Shown: positions 7,527 to 16,540 of the stretch, in pieces
How positions within the stretch are numbered: position 1 is the stretch's first letter
How the letters are laid out: the number at the start of each line of letters is the position of its first letter
Source: Bacillota bacterium
GTDB taxonomy: Bacteria > Bacillota > Sulfobacillia > Sulfobacillales > Sulfobacillaceae
DNA length: 41,637 bases
Reading direction: 5' to 3'
Assembly: GCA_021797825.1 (NCBI GenBank)
Contig: JAJZZA010000027.1
Span: 1-41,637, forward strand
Notes under the pieces: generated by a model
Seen by the model: only the letters and a program-made list of their open reading frames with translations
Database searches by the model: none
What the model was told of the DNA's origin: nothing
Translations under genes and position numbers: made by a program

Positions 7527-8591
7527 ATGCCTATCATTCCCCAATCCCCAACCCGGCGCGGTCAGCTTTTGCTTACCCCCGACGACCCCCGCTGGTCGAT
7601 GCTCTTGCAACGGTTCCCCGGTTGCGGGCTCCTGACCGGCACCTGGTATATCCAGCCGGAAGCCCTGGGCTCGGATTGGACCGTTCTCATGCCCTTGGTT
7701 CCGGATGTCTTTTATCAAAGCTATCTGGAGGCGCTGCTTTTTCCCGGCATGGCAGCGCCCGAGATCCTTACCGCTGTGCAGCACCACTCCTTGATCTTTG
7801 TCACCCCGCAATGGACAGCCATTTATGAGCCGGTGGACGCGACTCCGGCGGCGCCCGCGCGGACCTCTCGGCTTCGGAAGTTCGGCACCCTGATTGTGGG
7901 GGCGGCCATAAAGTTTAAGGCGTTAATCATGCTCGGTTCCCTGTTTTTCACCATGCTGGTCTATGGCATGGTTTTTGGCTGGAAATTTGCGGTCGGCCTG
8001 GTGCTGCTGATTGCCATTCACGAATCGGGGCATGTTTGGGCCAACCGCCGACGGGGCATTCCGGCCACGCTTCCCATTTTCATCCCTTTTCTGGGCGCGC
8101 TCATCCAGTTGAAACAGTTCCCCAAAAATGCGGCGGACGAGGCCTTTATCGGCATTATGGGCCCTGTGTTCGGTTTGGGCGCCACCCTGGCGGCCACGCT
8201 GCTGGCGTTTTTGACGAACTCGCCGGCAATGCTTGCCATCGCCAGCGTAGGATTTCTGATTCATGTGTTTAACCTGATGCCCGTACTGCCGTTGGACGGC
8301 GGGCGCACGGTCGGATTCTGGCGTTGGAAGGCGTGGATTCCCGGCATTGTGGGGGCGTTTACCATTCTCTTTTATAATCCCGTCACCAACCGCTTTCAAA
8401 TCGATCCGGTCATGCTGCTCATCGTCGTGTTGATTATCGCCTCGCTGGCCCGGGAGCCGGGCCGGCACGGCGCCGATTACACCGCGATTGCCACCCGCAC
8501 CAAATGGGGCTTTACGGTGCTGTGGCTGGCGTGTCTCGCTCTGAGCATCGGGGGCTATATCGGCCTCGGCCAGCTCCATCCGTTTGGCTAG
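7527..8591 (+). CDS. site-2-protease-like M50 membrane metallopeptidase
   Basis: A 354-residue protein. ATG 7527 has GAGGAG at a spacing of eight; the TTG at 7521 is too close. The first ~115 residues are soluble and unassigned. Several hydrophobic segments follow. The zinc motif HESGH (residues 165-169) lies in one membrane helix, and the partner motif NLMPVLPLDGGR, with the third zinc ligand near Asp257, lies in another. These are the M50 family signatures. The family cuts substrates inside membranes or, in short members like this one, has unknown function. The N-terminal domain is not a PDZ domain. No sigma/anti-sigma gene adjoins it, so the substrate is unknown. Confidence 0.85.
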   Translation: MPIIPQSPTRRGQLLLTPDDPRWSMLLQRFPGCGLLTGTWYIQPEALGSDWTVLMPLVPDVFYQSYLEALLFPGMAAPEILTAVQHHSLIFVTPQWTAIYEPVDATPAAPARTSRLRKFGTLIVGAAIKFKALIMLGSLFFTMLVYGMVFGWKFAVGLVLLIAIHESGHVWANRRRGIPATLPIFIPFLGALIQLKQFPKNAADEAFIGIMGPVFGLGATLAATLLAFLTNSPAMLAIASVGFLIHVFNLMPVLPLDGGRTVGFWRWKAWIPGIVGAFTILFYNPVTNRFQIDPVMLLIVVLIIASLAREPGRHGADYTAIATRTKWGFTVLWLACLALSIGGYIGLGQLHPFG

Positions 8592-8716
8592 CTAGGAGGC
8601 GAGCATGGGGGCGACAAGTGGTTACACGTCGGACTGTACGGAGGACTTGGCCGGGTTCTACCCTGATGCGGGTGGGTTTCGGCCAACACCTGGGGCTCTT
8701 GCCTCGCGCCCATCCG

Positions 8717-8995
8717 TTAGAGGCCAGACCAGGCGGCGTGTTCAAACCCGTGGCATTCTGACACTTGGAAGAGGAGATGGCCGTGATCGGGCATGACTTC
8801 CATTTCCACGCTGTCGGTCTGGAGTTCCGGGGCTTTGATGGTCAGCAATTCCTTTAGCCGCGTATCGACTCCGTTGACCAGTACGTTCCGCCGGGATGCG
8901 GGACAGAACACGACATGGTTTGTACCGTCGACCGTGACATTTTGGTGACTGTCACCCTGCGTCCCAGGCCACTTCACCCCCATAGATGAGCACAA
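8717..8995 (-). pseudogene. IS200/IS605 tnpA fragment
   Basis: The minus-strand frame encodes HQNVTVDGTNHVVFCPASRR, then NVLVNGVDTRLKELL, and EMEVMPDHGHLLFQV. This is the N-terminal half of a Y1 HUH transposase. The HUH motif, normally HVH or HIH, reads HGH here. The frame then leaves the family with SECHGFEH and stops. The catalytic tyrosine helix that should follow is missing, so the gene cannot encode an active transposase. A tnpB gene is not recognisable nearby. Confidence 0.75.
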
Positions 8996-9130
8996 AAGGG
9001 TAGATTACGACCAGAAATCTATTGCAAGAGGGTAAAAATGGTATCCACAGGGGAACGGGTTACGGTTTTTGCTCGTCGCGAGAGCAAATCCCGGCGGCTT
9101 TCATCCCCATAGGTAAACCAAGGGGTTTTT
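8996..9130. mobile_element. probable left end of the IS200/IS605 element
   Basis: The sequence upstream of the tnpA remnant contains AAATCCCGGCGGCTTTCATC followed by CCCATAGGT. This resembles the imperfect hairpin ends that TnpA proteins recognise at the left end of IS200/IS605 elements. The exact tip could not be defined. Confidence 0.4.
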
Positions 9131-9283
9131 CGCCGATCGTTTATAACCTCATATGAGACTCCTATGGCCTGGCGGCCGCAATAGATCACGGAGACAACAG
9201 ATCACATCTTAAGGACGGTCATCGTGCCGATCATTGGCGAATACGGGGAAACGCGGCCCCCAGCGCACGGAGTACGCGAGCGG

Positions 9284-9613
9284 TCAGATCGATCCAGGAT
9301 GCGTAAACAGAACCGTCACAAATCCCACGATGATCACAATCAACGTGCTCCAATACCAGTATTGGAGGTTGGTCAGCTTGTGATCGAACTTGGTATCGAG
9401 CGCATCGATTTTTTGATCGAACTTGATATCGAGCGCATGAATCTCCTGGCGCACACCGCCAATCTCCTGCCGGAGGGCCTCTGCAGTACGTTCGTGCCGG
9501 TGGCGAACGTCGTCGATCTTGTCGTTTAGCCGGTTAATGGCCTGCAGGAGATAGAATCCCCAGTGATCCGGGAAATCTTGCGTGGTTGGTGGCATCGGTG
9601 GCTGCTCCCCCAT
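9284..9613 (-). CDS. small coiled-coil membrane protein, XhlA-like layout
   Basis: A 109-residue protein. I chose ATG at 9613 because GGAAGGAG lies about eight bases upstream; the ATG at 9631 has no site. It starts MGEQPPMPPTTQDFPDHWGF. About 60 residues of coiled coil follow, with a repeating pattern (ALDIKFDQKIDALDTKFDHK). A single C-terminal membrane helix (WSTLIVIIVGFVTVLF) and a short tail end the protein. The layout resembles XhlA/hemolysin-associated and DUF1640-type small membrane proteins, but sequence alone does not fix a function. A heptad-encoding near-repeat is visible in the DNA (TCGAACTTGGTATCGAGCGC and TCGAACTTGATATCGAGCGC). Confidence 0.65.
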   Translation of the reverse strand: MGEQPPMPPTTQDFPDHWGFYLLQAINRLNDKIDDVRHRHERTAEALRQEIGGVRQEIHALDIKFDQKIDALDTKFDHKLTNLQYWYWSTLIVIIVGFVTVLFTHPGSI

Positions 9614-9654
9614 GGAACGGTCTCCTTCCATTACCTGAGCGTCCTTTCCTGGTT

Positions 9655-9660
9655 AGTATA
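9655..9660 (-). promoter_or_regulatory. -10 element of the coiled-coil protein gene
   Basis: On the minus strand TATACT lies about 42 bases before the start codon. The -35 region is poor. Confidence 0.3.
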
Positions 9661-10186
9661 GCATGAGACTTGGGGTGAACCTGGGCCGATGCTATGCTCC
9701 CATTGCCTGACTTCAGGATACCATCGACGCGGCCGCCCTTTTCGACAATCGTTCGTCGGGATTCGACATCTGCATTTATTATCGAACTGCCTAAAACAGG
9801 TTTCGTCTCGCTTTACCATAGGGTTTTGCATGGCAAATTTTTCGTGGCGCGGTTGAGCAAGGGGTTTGTGTAAGTAACGGAACACAAAAACCGGTATAAA
9901 TAAAATTCGACCCGATTTAACCGAAATGGGGGGCGCAAAACGAATCCGAGCCGCCTCAACAGTCATCCGAACCATCTGATTCTTACAGAATCGGCTGACA
10001 CCCTTTTCATCATAACGAGAACCAGAGTCAGTGGTTGATGGCACGGTTGTGGTTCTCGGAAGATCTCTGCGGGCGACATGCAACGGGTGCGGACCAGGAA
10101 CAGACCCTGACGAAGGTTGGTCCTGTCCACGGTTTATTTCGCTTGCCGGATCGGGGGCTATGACCCTGGTAGCCACATCGGTGAGG
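9661..10186. other. gene-free or decayed interval
   Basis: A minus-strand frame spans most of this interval, but it has no ribosome site, unusual composition, and runs antisense into the regulator gene. A stretch encoding FVFRYLHKPLAQPRHEKF is the only protein-like part. Base composition is lower in GC than in the flanks around 9780-9920. I see no recognisable gene or RNA. Confidence 0.35.
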
Positions 10187-11650
10187 TCATTTTTCAGTGA
10201 TGGGCCCACCGAGCAGGCCGTCTCCGCATAGTTTGTCCAATCGACGAACGCCCTCCGCAATGGCCTGTTGGTCGGTTTGGGCAAAACCCATCAGCAGCCC
10301 CCGGCGAGAACCGCGGTAGCGATAGGGGCGCAAGGGATAAATGCCGACCCCGCGATTTGCAGCGGCCTCTACGGCAGCTTCTTCCGAGAACGTCGGATCT
10401 GCTTCAAGAAAGATATGCAGTCCCGTTTCCGCGCCATGAATGCGAAACAAGCGGGCTAGTCGGCTATCCATTAATTGCCGCATTAGGATTTCGTGACGTG
10501 TGCGGTAGAGTTGGCGCATGCGCCGGAGGTGCCGGGTAAAATCGCCAGCCCGCATAAATTCCGCCAAAGTGAGCTGTTCCATAATCGGCAAATGCCGATC
10601 AATGAGGGAATGGACGTTGGCGAGTTGCGCCATGGCGGGGGCGGGCCCGACAATGGCTGCTAGCCGCAGCGCGGGAGTCAGGAGTTTGGAGAAGGTGAGG
10701 ATATAGAGCACGTGGGATCCCGCGTCGGCGAAAAGGGGCGGCAAGGGTCCGCCGCGATACCGATATTCACTGTCGAAGTCGTCCTCGACAATCCATGCGC
10801 CGTGTTGGTGGGCCAGATCTAACAGGTGCTGGCGCCGGCTTGCAGACAATACGACACCGGTCGGACGTTGGTGCGTGGGGGTGACAAAAATGAGTCGCGC
10901 TGACGCGGGGATGGCGTCGACTTGCATGCCGTCAGCGTCGACCGGAACCCCGACCACCTGGATACCCCGATAGGCGAGGGTTAGACGGGCACCGGGGAAT
11001 CCCGGGTCTTCGACGGCCGCCGTGGCACCACGTGCCAGCAGGGTTTGCGCTATTAAATCGACGGCATGTTGGGCGCCGGAAGTCATCAAAATTTGATTAG
11101 TATCGACGGTAATGCCCCGAACGACGGCGAGATAGTCGCGAATGTGGTGCCGCACTGCGCTCGTTCCGTAGGGCGATTGATAGCCCCAATCCTCCGGCTT
11201 CATCGCGCTGAGAGCTCGGGCGGCGGCGCGCCGCCATGCCCTCCGAAAATGGTCATCAATCCAGGGTTCTTGGTGTCGAAAATTAATGTCTAACGGCTTT
11301 ACGGCATTGACTTGGAGCCAATCCGCCAGTTCTTCGGCAATGGGGTCTGGCCTCAGTTGCACTACGGGGGCACCTGTCATCTGGGGTGCTTGCTGATCGC
11401 GATGCGGAGCCGGTACCGCAATCACCCGGGTTCCGCCTTTTCCCGACGTCGTCACGTACCCGCGAGCGAACAACTCCTCATACGCCACTTGGACGGTAGA
11501 CCGCGATACCCCGAGTATGTGGGCGAGATCGCGAGTTGGCGGGAGGACGTCGTCGACCGGCAATTGCCCGTGGGCCATCTGCTCAATGAGAGCGTCCACG
11601 AGTTGCTGCCACAAGGGGCGGGGCAGGGTTCGATCCAATGCAAGGAACAT
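10187..11650 (-). CDS. MocR/GabR-type transcriptional regulator (GntR winged helix + aminotransferase fold)
   Basis: A 487-residue protein. ATG at 11650 has AAGAGA about eight bases upstream, and the product then starts at the GntR domain (MFLALDRTLPRPLWQQLVDA). Residues 1-75 form the winged helix, with LPPTRDLAHILGVSRSTVQV. The rest is a fold-type I aminotransferase domain: ATTSGAQ-like segment MTSGAQHAVDL, PTHQRPTG, and the pyridoxal phosphate lysine K322 in TFSKLLTPALRL. Family members sense PLP-linked ligands and control adjacent amine or amino acid genes. It diverges from a SHMT-like gene with direct repeats between them, so that gene is the likely target. Its own -10 overlaps one repeat, which suggests autoregulation. 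Confidence 0.92.
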   Translation of the reverse strand: MFLALDRTLPRPLWQQLVDALIEQMAHGQLPVDDVLPPTRDLAHILGVSRSTVQVAYEELFARGYVTTSGKGGTRVIAVPAPHRDQQAPQMTGAPVVQLRPDPIAEELADWLQVNAVKPLDINFRHQEPWIDDHFRRAWRRAAARALSAMKPEDWGYQSPYGTSAVRHHIRDYLAVVRGITVDTNQILMTSGAQHAVDLIAQTLLARGATAAVEDPGFPGARLTLAYRGIQVVGVPVDADGMQVDAIPASARLIFVTPTHQRPTGVVLSASRRQHLLDLAHQHGAWIVEDDFDSEYRYRGGPLPPLFADAGSHVLYILTFSKLLTPALRLAAIVGPAPAMAQLANVHSLIDRHLPIMEQLTLAEFMRAGDFTRHLRRMRQLYRTRHEILMRQLMDSRLARLFRIHGAETGLHIFLEADPTFSEEAAVEAAANRGVGIYPLRPYRYRGSRRGLLMGFAQTDQQAIAEGVRRLDKLCGDGLLGGPITEK

Positions 11651-11704
11651 CGTGGTTCTCTTCTTTCCAATTATGGACTGCTCACTTTGATACAATATGG
11701 CTCT

Positions 11705-11738
11705 ATTATACCATCCAAAAGCGCCGTACTGTACCATC
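11705..11738. promoter_or_regulatory. probable MocR operator: direct repeat plus divergent -10
   Basis: ATACCATC at 11708-11715 and GTACCATC at 11731-11738 form a direct repeat with a 23-base period, about two helical turns. ATACCA is the half-site known for Bacillus GabR of the same regulator class. On the minus strand a perfect TATAAT (11705-11710) for the regulator gene overlaps the first box. The plus-strand promoter for the SHMT-like gene is less clear. Confidence 0.55.
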
Positions 11739-11763
11739 ATCCAATCGTAGAGGAGGAACGTTT

Positions 11764-13104
11764 ATGAAGAATGCCCCCACGTTGAGGGACGATGTCCACG
11801 ACGGCGATGTCTTGCGGTGGGCCCGGGATATGCTTGATAAGAGCAGTTCGCCTCGGATGATGCTTCAGGCGGTCGACGAGGCTGTGATGCGCAATGAGCT
11901 GTGGCGCGGGCAACAGTGCGTGAACTTGCTTGCCCCAGAATCTCCGACGAGTCCCTTGGTCCGCAAACTGTTATCGGCCGAGGTGGGCACCCGTGCGGCA
12001 GAAGGTCACATTGGACCACAACAACGCTGGTTTACGGGGACGCGGTATATCGATGAAATCGAGGCACTGTGCATTGAGCTGTTAAAGCGCGTCTTTCGTA
12101 CCCATTATGCGGATCACCGCCTGATTGCGAGTATGCTGGGTAATCTGGCGGTGTATGCGGCGTTCACCGAACCTGGCGATACGATCATGTCCTTGTCGCA
12201 ACCTTTCGGCGGACATTCCAGTAATCGTTCAGACGGTCCGGCCGGCGTGCGCGGGTTGACGATCTACGATGTGCCCATGGATGCGCAGGAGCTGACGGTG
12301 GATTTGGAGGCGTTTATTCTATTAGCCCGTAAGGTTCAGCCGAAACTGGTCGTCCTGGGCGCATCCATGACCCTATTTCCGTTTCCTTTGAAAGCCATGG
12401 CCGAGATCGTGTCGGAATGGGGCGGTCGCATAATCTTTGACGGTGCCCACCAGTTAGGCTTGATCGCTGGCGGGCAATTTCAGGATCCGCTTCGCGAGGG
12501 GGCTTGCGTGTTGACCGGTTCGGCGGGGAAAACGTTTAGCGGCCCGCAAAGCGGCATTATCGTCTGGGATGATCCGTCGTTAACACCCGCGATAAGTCAT
12601 GCGATCTTCCCGACGTTGGTGGCCACCCATCAAGTGAACCGAGTGGCGGCCCTGGCGGCGGCGGCAGCCGAATTTCTGGCATTTGGGCCGGAATATATGG
12701 CGCAAATCGTCCGCAACGCACAGATACTGGGCCAAGCTTTGCATGATCGCGGGTTTACCGTCTTGGGCGCCCATAAAGGCTTTACCCAAACGCATCAAGT
12801 CGTCTTAGATGTCCGCCAACTGGGCGGTGGCTACGAAGCCGCGATGCATTTGGCGGATGCCAACATTATTACCAACAAAAATCTCATTCCCGGTGACCGT
12901 CCCGAGGATTGGGACTTTCCCAGTGGCCTTCGTCTTGGGACCACGGAAGTTACGAGACTCGGAATGCGGGACGCCGAGATGACCGAGATTGCCGATTTGA
13001 CGGCGGCCGTGTTACTTGAACGCCAGCCCATCGACCAGGTCCGCTCGCGGGTCATTGCGTTGCGTGCCGGGTTTCAAACATTACACTACTGCTTTCAGCG
13101 TTAA
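11764..13104 (+). CDS. serine hydroxymethyltransferase-like PLP enzyme
   Basis: A 446-residue fold-type I PLP enzyme with GAGGAGGAACG upstream of ATG 11764. It follows the SHMT plan: TRAAEGHIGPQQRWFTGTRY matches the substrate/folate region. The segment FDGAHQLGLIAGGQFQDPL matches the DxAHxxGLIAGG signature, whose Asp binds the PLP ring. VLTGSAGKTFSGPQSGI carries the Schiff-base lysine K256. Classic GlyA has TTTTHK before this lysine; here it is TGSAGK, so it is a divergent member. Related enzymes include alpha-methylserine hydroxymethyltransferase and transaldolases. Divergence from a MocR regulator argues for a regulated catabolic or specialised role rather than housekeeping one-carbon supply. 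Confidence 0.82.
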   Translation: MKNAPTLRDDVHDGDVLRWARDMLDKSSSPRMMLQAVDEAVMRNELWRGQQCVNLLAPESPTSPLVRKLLSAEVGTRAAEGHIGPQQRWFTGTRYIDEIEALCIELLKRVFRTHYADHRLIASMLGNLAVYAAFTEPGDTIMSLSQPFGGHSSNRSDGPAGVRGLTIYDVPMDAQELTVDLEAFILLARKVQPKLVVLGASMTLFPFPLKAMAEIVSEWGGRIIFDGAHQLGLIAGGQFQDPLREGACVLTGSAGKTFSGPQSGIIVWDDPSLTPAISHAIFPTLVATHQVNRVAALAAAAAEFLAFGPEYMAQIVRNAQILGQALHDRGFTVLGAHKGFTQTHQVVLDVRQLGGGYEAAMHLADANIITNKNLIPGDRPEDWDFPSGLRLGTTEVTRLGMRDAEMTEIADLTAAVLLERQPIDQVRSRVIALRAGFQTLHYCFQR

Positions 13105-13499
13105 CAGGTTCCTATAACCGGAGCGGGGAGCCGTTGCTGTTTCGCTGTGGAAGCCAATTGGAAGGTGCAGCCAGACTTCAATATCCCCATTGGCTAGACC
13201 TATGCGCGGAGACACCAGCCGCGTCGGGGATGGCGTGCTTTGTGGCAGGGCCCGAACAAAATCGGCTGGGGAGTTCATTACCATACGGCGGGGGAATGGC
13301 TGCTGCACCCCCCACCGGTTTAAATGAGGGCGTGGAAGGAGAGCCGCATGGGCAATGCGCCATGGCATCTTGCGAAGGGGTCAGCGTTTGGCTGAGACCA
13401 GGATGAGCCAGACCCCCGCCTGCGGAGCGATCTTGCGGGAAGCAGGGGAAAGCGGTACGCTTTGAATTAGCCTTCTGGCCTAGAGAAGAGGGAGAGGGA
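13105..13499. other. gene-free interval before gamma-glutamyltransferase
   Basis: No frame combines a ribosome site with recognisable protein. Near 13375-13425 complementary runs GGGGTC and GACCCC could form a long-range stem. I could not match it to a known riboswitch. The last 30 bases hold the purine-rich ribosome site of the next gene. Confidence 0.35.
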
Positions 13500-15101
13500 T
13501 TGCGCGACCTCACAACCGAGCCGTTTCACACAGTCTGGGCGCCCCGTGCGATGGTGGCGGCTGGACATCCCCTCGCCAGTCAGGCAGGTCTTGCCACCTT
13601 GGGTGCCGGGGGCACCGCAGCCGACGCCGCGGTGGCGATGGCTTTTGTGACCGGGGTGGTCATGCCCGATATGTGCGGGGTCGGCGGCGAGGCGTTTGCC
13701 CTGATGGCGGACGGCCGGACCGCGCCCCGCGCGTTTTTGGGCTCGGGGGTGCTGCCCCGGCGCTATGACCCGGCAACACTCGGTCCCGGCCGGCTGCTGC
13801 CAGAGCGGGGAGGAGCCTCCGTCGCGGTGCCGGGCGCGATTGAATTGTACGGGCGGTTGCATCGCGCCGGCGGCCATCTCCCCTGGTCCCGTCTTTTGGA
13901 ACCGGCCATCGCGTTGGCCCGGGACGGCTTTCCGTGCGACGCCCGGCTGGCGCGGTCGCTGGTTGAAAGCCGCCCGCTTATCGGCGCCAACCAGGCGGTG
14001 GCGCGCCGCTTTTATCCCGCAGGGGAGCCGCTCGTCGAGGGACAGCCGGTGGTTCAGCCGGAATTGGCCAAAACGCTGCAGATCCTGGCCAGAGAAGGTC
14101 CCAATGCCTTTTATGGCGGGCCGCTGGCCGAGGCCGTCGCCGGGGCGGCGCAAGACGCGGGGGGATTTCTCGCCGCCGACGATTTGTCCGCGCATGAAGG
14201 ACAGGAGAGTGTGGCCTTGTCCCTCGCTTTTGATGGCCGGACCATTTGGCAAACCCCGCCTCCGTCTCCCGGGTTCGTCCTGCTGGAAGCGTTGAAAATT
14301 CTGGAGGAATTCCATTACGGGCGGGACTGGCGCGAGGATGCCCAGGCGGTGCACCGGGCGGTGGAGGCGTTGCAACTGGCATTTTCCGATCGCCGCGAGT
14401 TGGCGGGCGATCCCTGGGCGACGGGATTCGATCCCGAACGGCTGCTGCGCGCGGACTGGATTGACCGCCGCCGCTCCGAGATCGGGGAGCGGGCGCGGCT
14501 TTGGCCGACGGCGCTGGCGGACGGGGAGACCACCTCGTTTGTGGTGGCCGACGCGGCCGGGCGGGCGGTCTCCTTTATCCACAGCTTGGCGCTGGCGTTT
14601 GGCTCCGGGGTCTATGCCGGGGCCGAGGGGTTTTTCCTCAACAACCGGGCGGGGCGGTCGATGAACCGGGTGCCGGGCCATCCCAACGAGGCCCAGCCGG
14701 GCAAGCGGCCGATGCATACCCTTAACGCATATCTGGTCACCGAGGGGAATGCGGTGCAAATTGCGGGCAATACCCCGGGGGGCGACGGCCAAATGCAGTG
14801 GAATTTGTCGATCCTGCTGGATCTCTTGCGCGGGCATCGGCTGCCGCATGAGGCGGTGGGCTTGCCCCGTTTTCTGCTGGCTCCCGCGACCGATGCCCAT
14901 CGCCTGTCGGATCCGCCCGAGCTTCAGGTCGAGTCGCGTTTTTCCAGGCGGGTGATCGAGGAATTGAGGCGCCGGGGACATCCCGTGCGCGTGGTCGGGC
15001 CTTATGCCATCGGCGGATCGGCACAAGTTATTGCGCGCTATCCCGGCGGTTGGGCGGGGGCATCGGACCCGCGGGGCAGCGGGCAAACTCAAGGATACTA
15101 G
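13500..15101 (+). CDS. gamma-glutamyltransferase family protein
   Basis: A 533-residue N-terminal nucleophile hydrolase. The N-terminal LGAGGTAADAAVAMAF and the GVGGEAF segment are typical. The self-cleavage site is GETTSFVVAD, with Thr344 as the expected nucleophile after autoprocessing into large and small subunits. NTPGGDGQMQWN near the C-terminus matches the family GG loop. The start is taken as TTG 13500 with GAGGGAGAGG before it; a later ATG at 13551 lacks a site. No signal peptide is visible, so unlike many secreted GGTs it may act inside the cell, for example on gamma-glutamyl compounds or as a cephalosporin acylase-like enzyme. It ends 15 bases before lpdV and may be co-transcribed with the bkd operon. 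Confidence 0.88.
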   Translation: MRDLTTEPFHTVWAPRAMVAAGHPLASQAGLATLGAGGTAADAAVAMAFVTGVVMPDMCGVGGEAFALMADGRTAPRAFLGSGVLPRRYDPATLGPGRLLPERGGASVAVPGAIELYGRLHRAGGHLPWSRLLEPAIALARDGFPCDARLARSLVESRPLIGANQAVARRFYPAGEPLVEGQPVVQPELAKTLQILAREGPNAFYGGPLAEAVAGAAQDAGGFLAADDLSAHEGQESVALSLAFDGRTIWQTPPPSPGFVLLEALKILEEFHYGRDWREDAQAVHRAVEALQLAFSDRRELAGDPWATGFDPERLLRADWIDRRRSEIGERARLWPTALADGETTSFVVADAAGRAVSFIHSLALAFGSGVYAGAEGFFLNNRAGRSMNRVPGHPNEAQPGKRPMHTLNAYLVTEGNAVQIAGNTPGGDGQMQWNLSILLDLLRGHRLPHEAVGLPRFLLAPATDAHRLSDPPELQVESRFSRRVIEELRRRGHPVRVVGPYAIGGSAQVIARYPGGWAGASDPRGSGQTQGY

Positions 15102-15116
15102 CGAAGGAGGATCCAA

Positions 15117-16526
15117 ATGGCCAAAACGCCCCAGTCGTTTGACCTGATTGTGCTGGGTGGTGGAACCGGGGGATACGTGGCAGCTATCCATGCCGCGCAG
15201 CTCGGTCTTAATACCGCGTTGGTCGAAGCCGGCAAAGTGGGGGGGACCTGTCTGCACCGCGGATGCATCCCGACCAAGGCGTTGCTGGAAACGGCCCACG
15301 TGCTACATACGGTTAAACATCGCGCGGATTTCGGGGTGACCGGTCAGGACGCGGCGCTCGACTATCCCAAGGTCATGAGCCGCAAAGACAAAGTGGTCAC
15401 GCAGCTTTGGCGCGGCGTCCAGTTTCTTTTGAAAAAGCACAACGTCACCGTGGTGGAGGGCTGGGGGCGGTTGACGGGACCGCAGCAGGTGACGGTGGCC
15501 TCCGCCAGCGAGACCCGGGTGTTGGAGGCCCGCGATATTTTGGTGGCGACCGGATCGGTTCCCCGTGAACTGCCGGCCCTGCCGTTTGACGGCAAGCGGA
15601 TCCTGAGCTCGGATCATGTGCTGGAGCGGGGCGAGGTTCCCTCCTCGGTGCTGATTTTGGGCGCGGGGGCGATTGGCGTCGAGTTTGCCTCGATGTACAA
15701 CGATTTCGGCGCGGACGTGACCTTGGTGGAGATGCTGCCCCATATTTTGCCGCAAGACGATGCCGATGTGGCCCAAGAGCTGGCCAAACTGCTGTCGCGG
15801 CGGGGCGTGAAGATCCTGGCGGGAAGTCGCTTTGACCTGGACTCGGTAGAGAGCACCGACGATGGGGTGACCGCGCGGGTGACCCCGGCCAAGGGAGAGC
15901 CGGTCACGGTGGCGGGCAGCGTTTTGCTGGTGGCGGTGGGAAGGCAGGCGGTGGTCGGGGATATTGGCCTGGAGACGGCGGGCGTGGCGGTGGAGCGGGG
16001 ATTTATCCGCGTCGACGGCCATTACCGCACCTCCGCGCCCCATGTATACGCTATCGGCGACGTCATCGGCGGGGATCTGCTGGCCCATGTGGCGGCGCAC
16101 GAGGGCATGATCGCGGTGGAAGCGATGGCGGGCAAAGACCCCGAGTTGCTGGATCCCAACCGGATTCCGCGCGTGACCTATAGCCGGCCCGAAGTCGCTT
16201 CGGTGGGCCTGACCGCCGAGCAGGCGGAACAGGCCGGATTCAGCGTGAAGGTGGGGGTGTTTCCCTTTAAGGCCAATGGCCGCTCCCTGATCCTGGGGGA
16301 ATCCGACGGCATGGTAAAATTGGTGGCGGACAAGGAGAGCGATGTCCTGTTGGGGGCGCACATCATCGGCCCGCGGGCGTCGGACCTCATCAACGAGATG
16401 GCCTTGGCCAAGTTTTTGGAAGGCACGGCGTGGGAAGTCGCCGAAAGCGTGCATGCCCATCCCACGGTCTCCGAGGTGTTGCATGAGGCGGGGCTTGCCG
16501 TGGACGGCATGGCGATTCACGTGTAG
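15117..16526 (+). CDS. lpdV: dihydrolipoyl dehydrogenase (E3)
   Basis: A 469-residue flavoprotein that reoxidises dihydrolipoyl groups on E2, passing electrons through FAD and a disulfide to NAD+. The FAD fold starts LGGGTGGYVAAIHAAQLG. The redox disulfide is in GGTCLHRGCIPTK. The NAD-binding fold has LGAGAIGVEFASMYNDFG. The dimer-interface catalytic HAHPTVSE is at the C-terminus. GGAGG lies before ATG 15117. It is the first gene of the bkd set; in Bacillus subtilis the E3 gene (lpdV) likewise precedes bkdAA. The following gene starts 14 bases downstream. Confidence 0.95.
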   Translation: MAKTPQSFDLIVLGGGTGGYVAAIHAAQLGLNTALVEAGKVGGTCLHRGCIPTKALLETAHVLHTVKHRADFGVTGQDAALDYPKVMSRKDKVVTQLWRGVQFLLKKHNVTVVEGWGRLTGPQQVTVASASETRVLEARDILVATGSVPRELPALPFDGKRILSSDHVLERGEVPSSVLILGAGAIGVEFASMYNDFGADVTLVEMLPHILPQDDADVAQELAKLLSRRGVKILAGSRFDLDSVESTDDGVTARVTPAKGEPVTVAGSVLLVAVGRQAVVGDIGLETAGVAVERGFIRVDGHYRTSAPHVYAIGDVIGGDLLAHVAAHEGMIAVEAMAGKDPELLDPNRIPRVTYSRPEVASVGLTAEQAEQAGFSVKVGVFPFKANGRSLILGESDGMVKLVADKESDVLLGAHIIGPRASDLINEMALAKFLEGTAWEVAESVHAHPTVSEVLHEAGLAVDGMAIHV

Positions 16527-16540
16527 CCTAGGAGGCAATG

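Noticed and set aside
9631-10284. A 217-codon minus-strand open frame
   Set aside because: It has no ribosome site, overlaps the regulator gene antisense, and shows no recognisable domain. The high GC of the flanks makes such frames common.
13375-13425. A possible riboswitch before gamma-glutamyltransferase
   Set aside because: Only a short GGGGTC/GACCCC complement is present, and I could not match any known riboswitch consensus.
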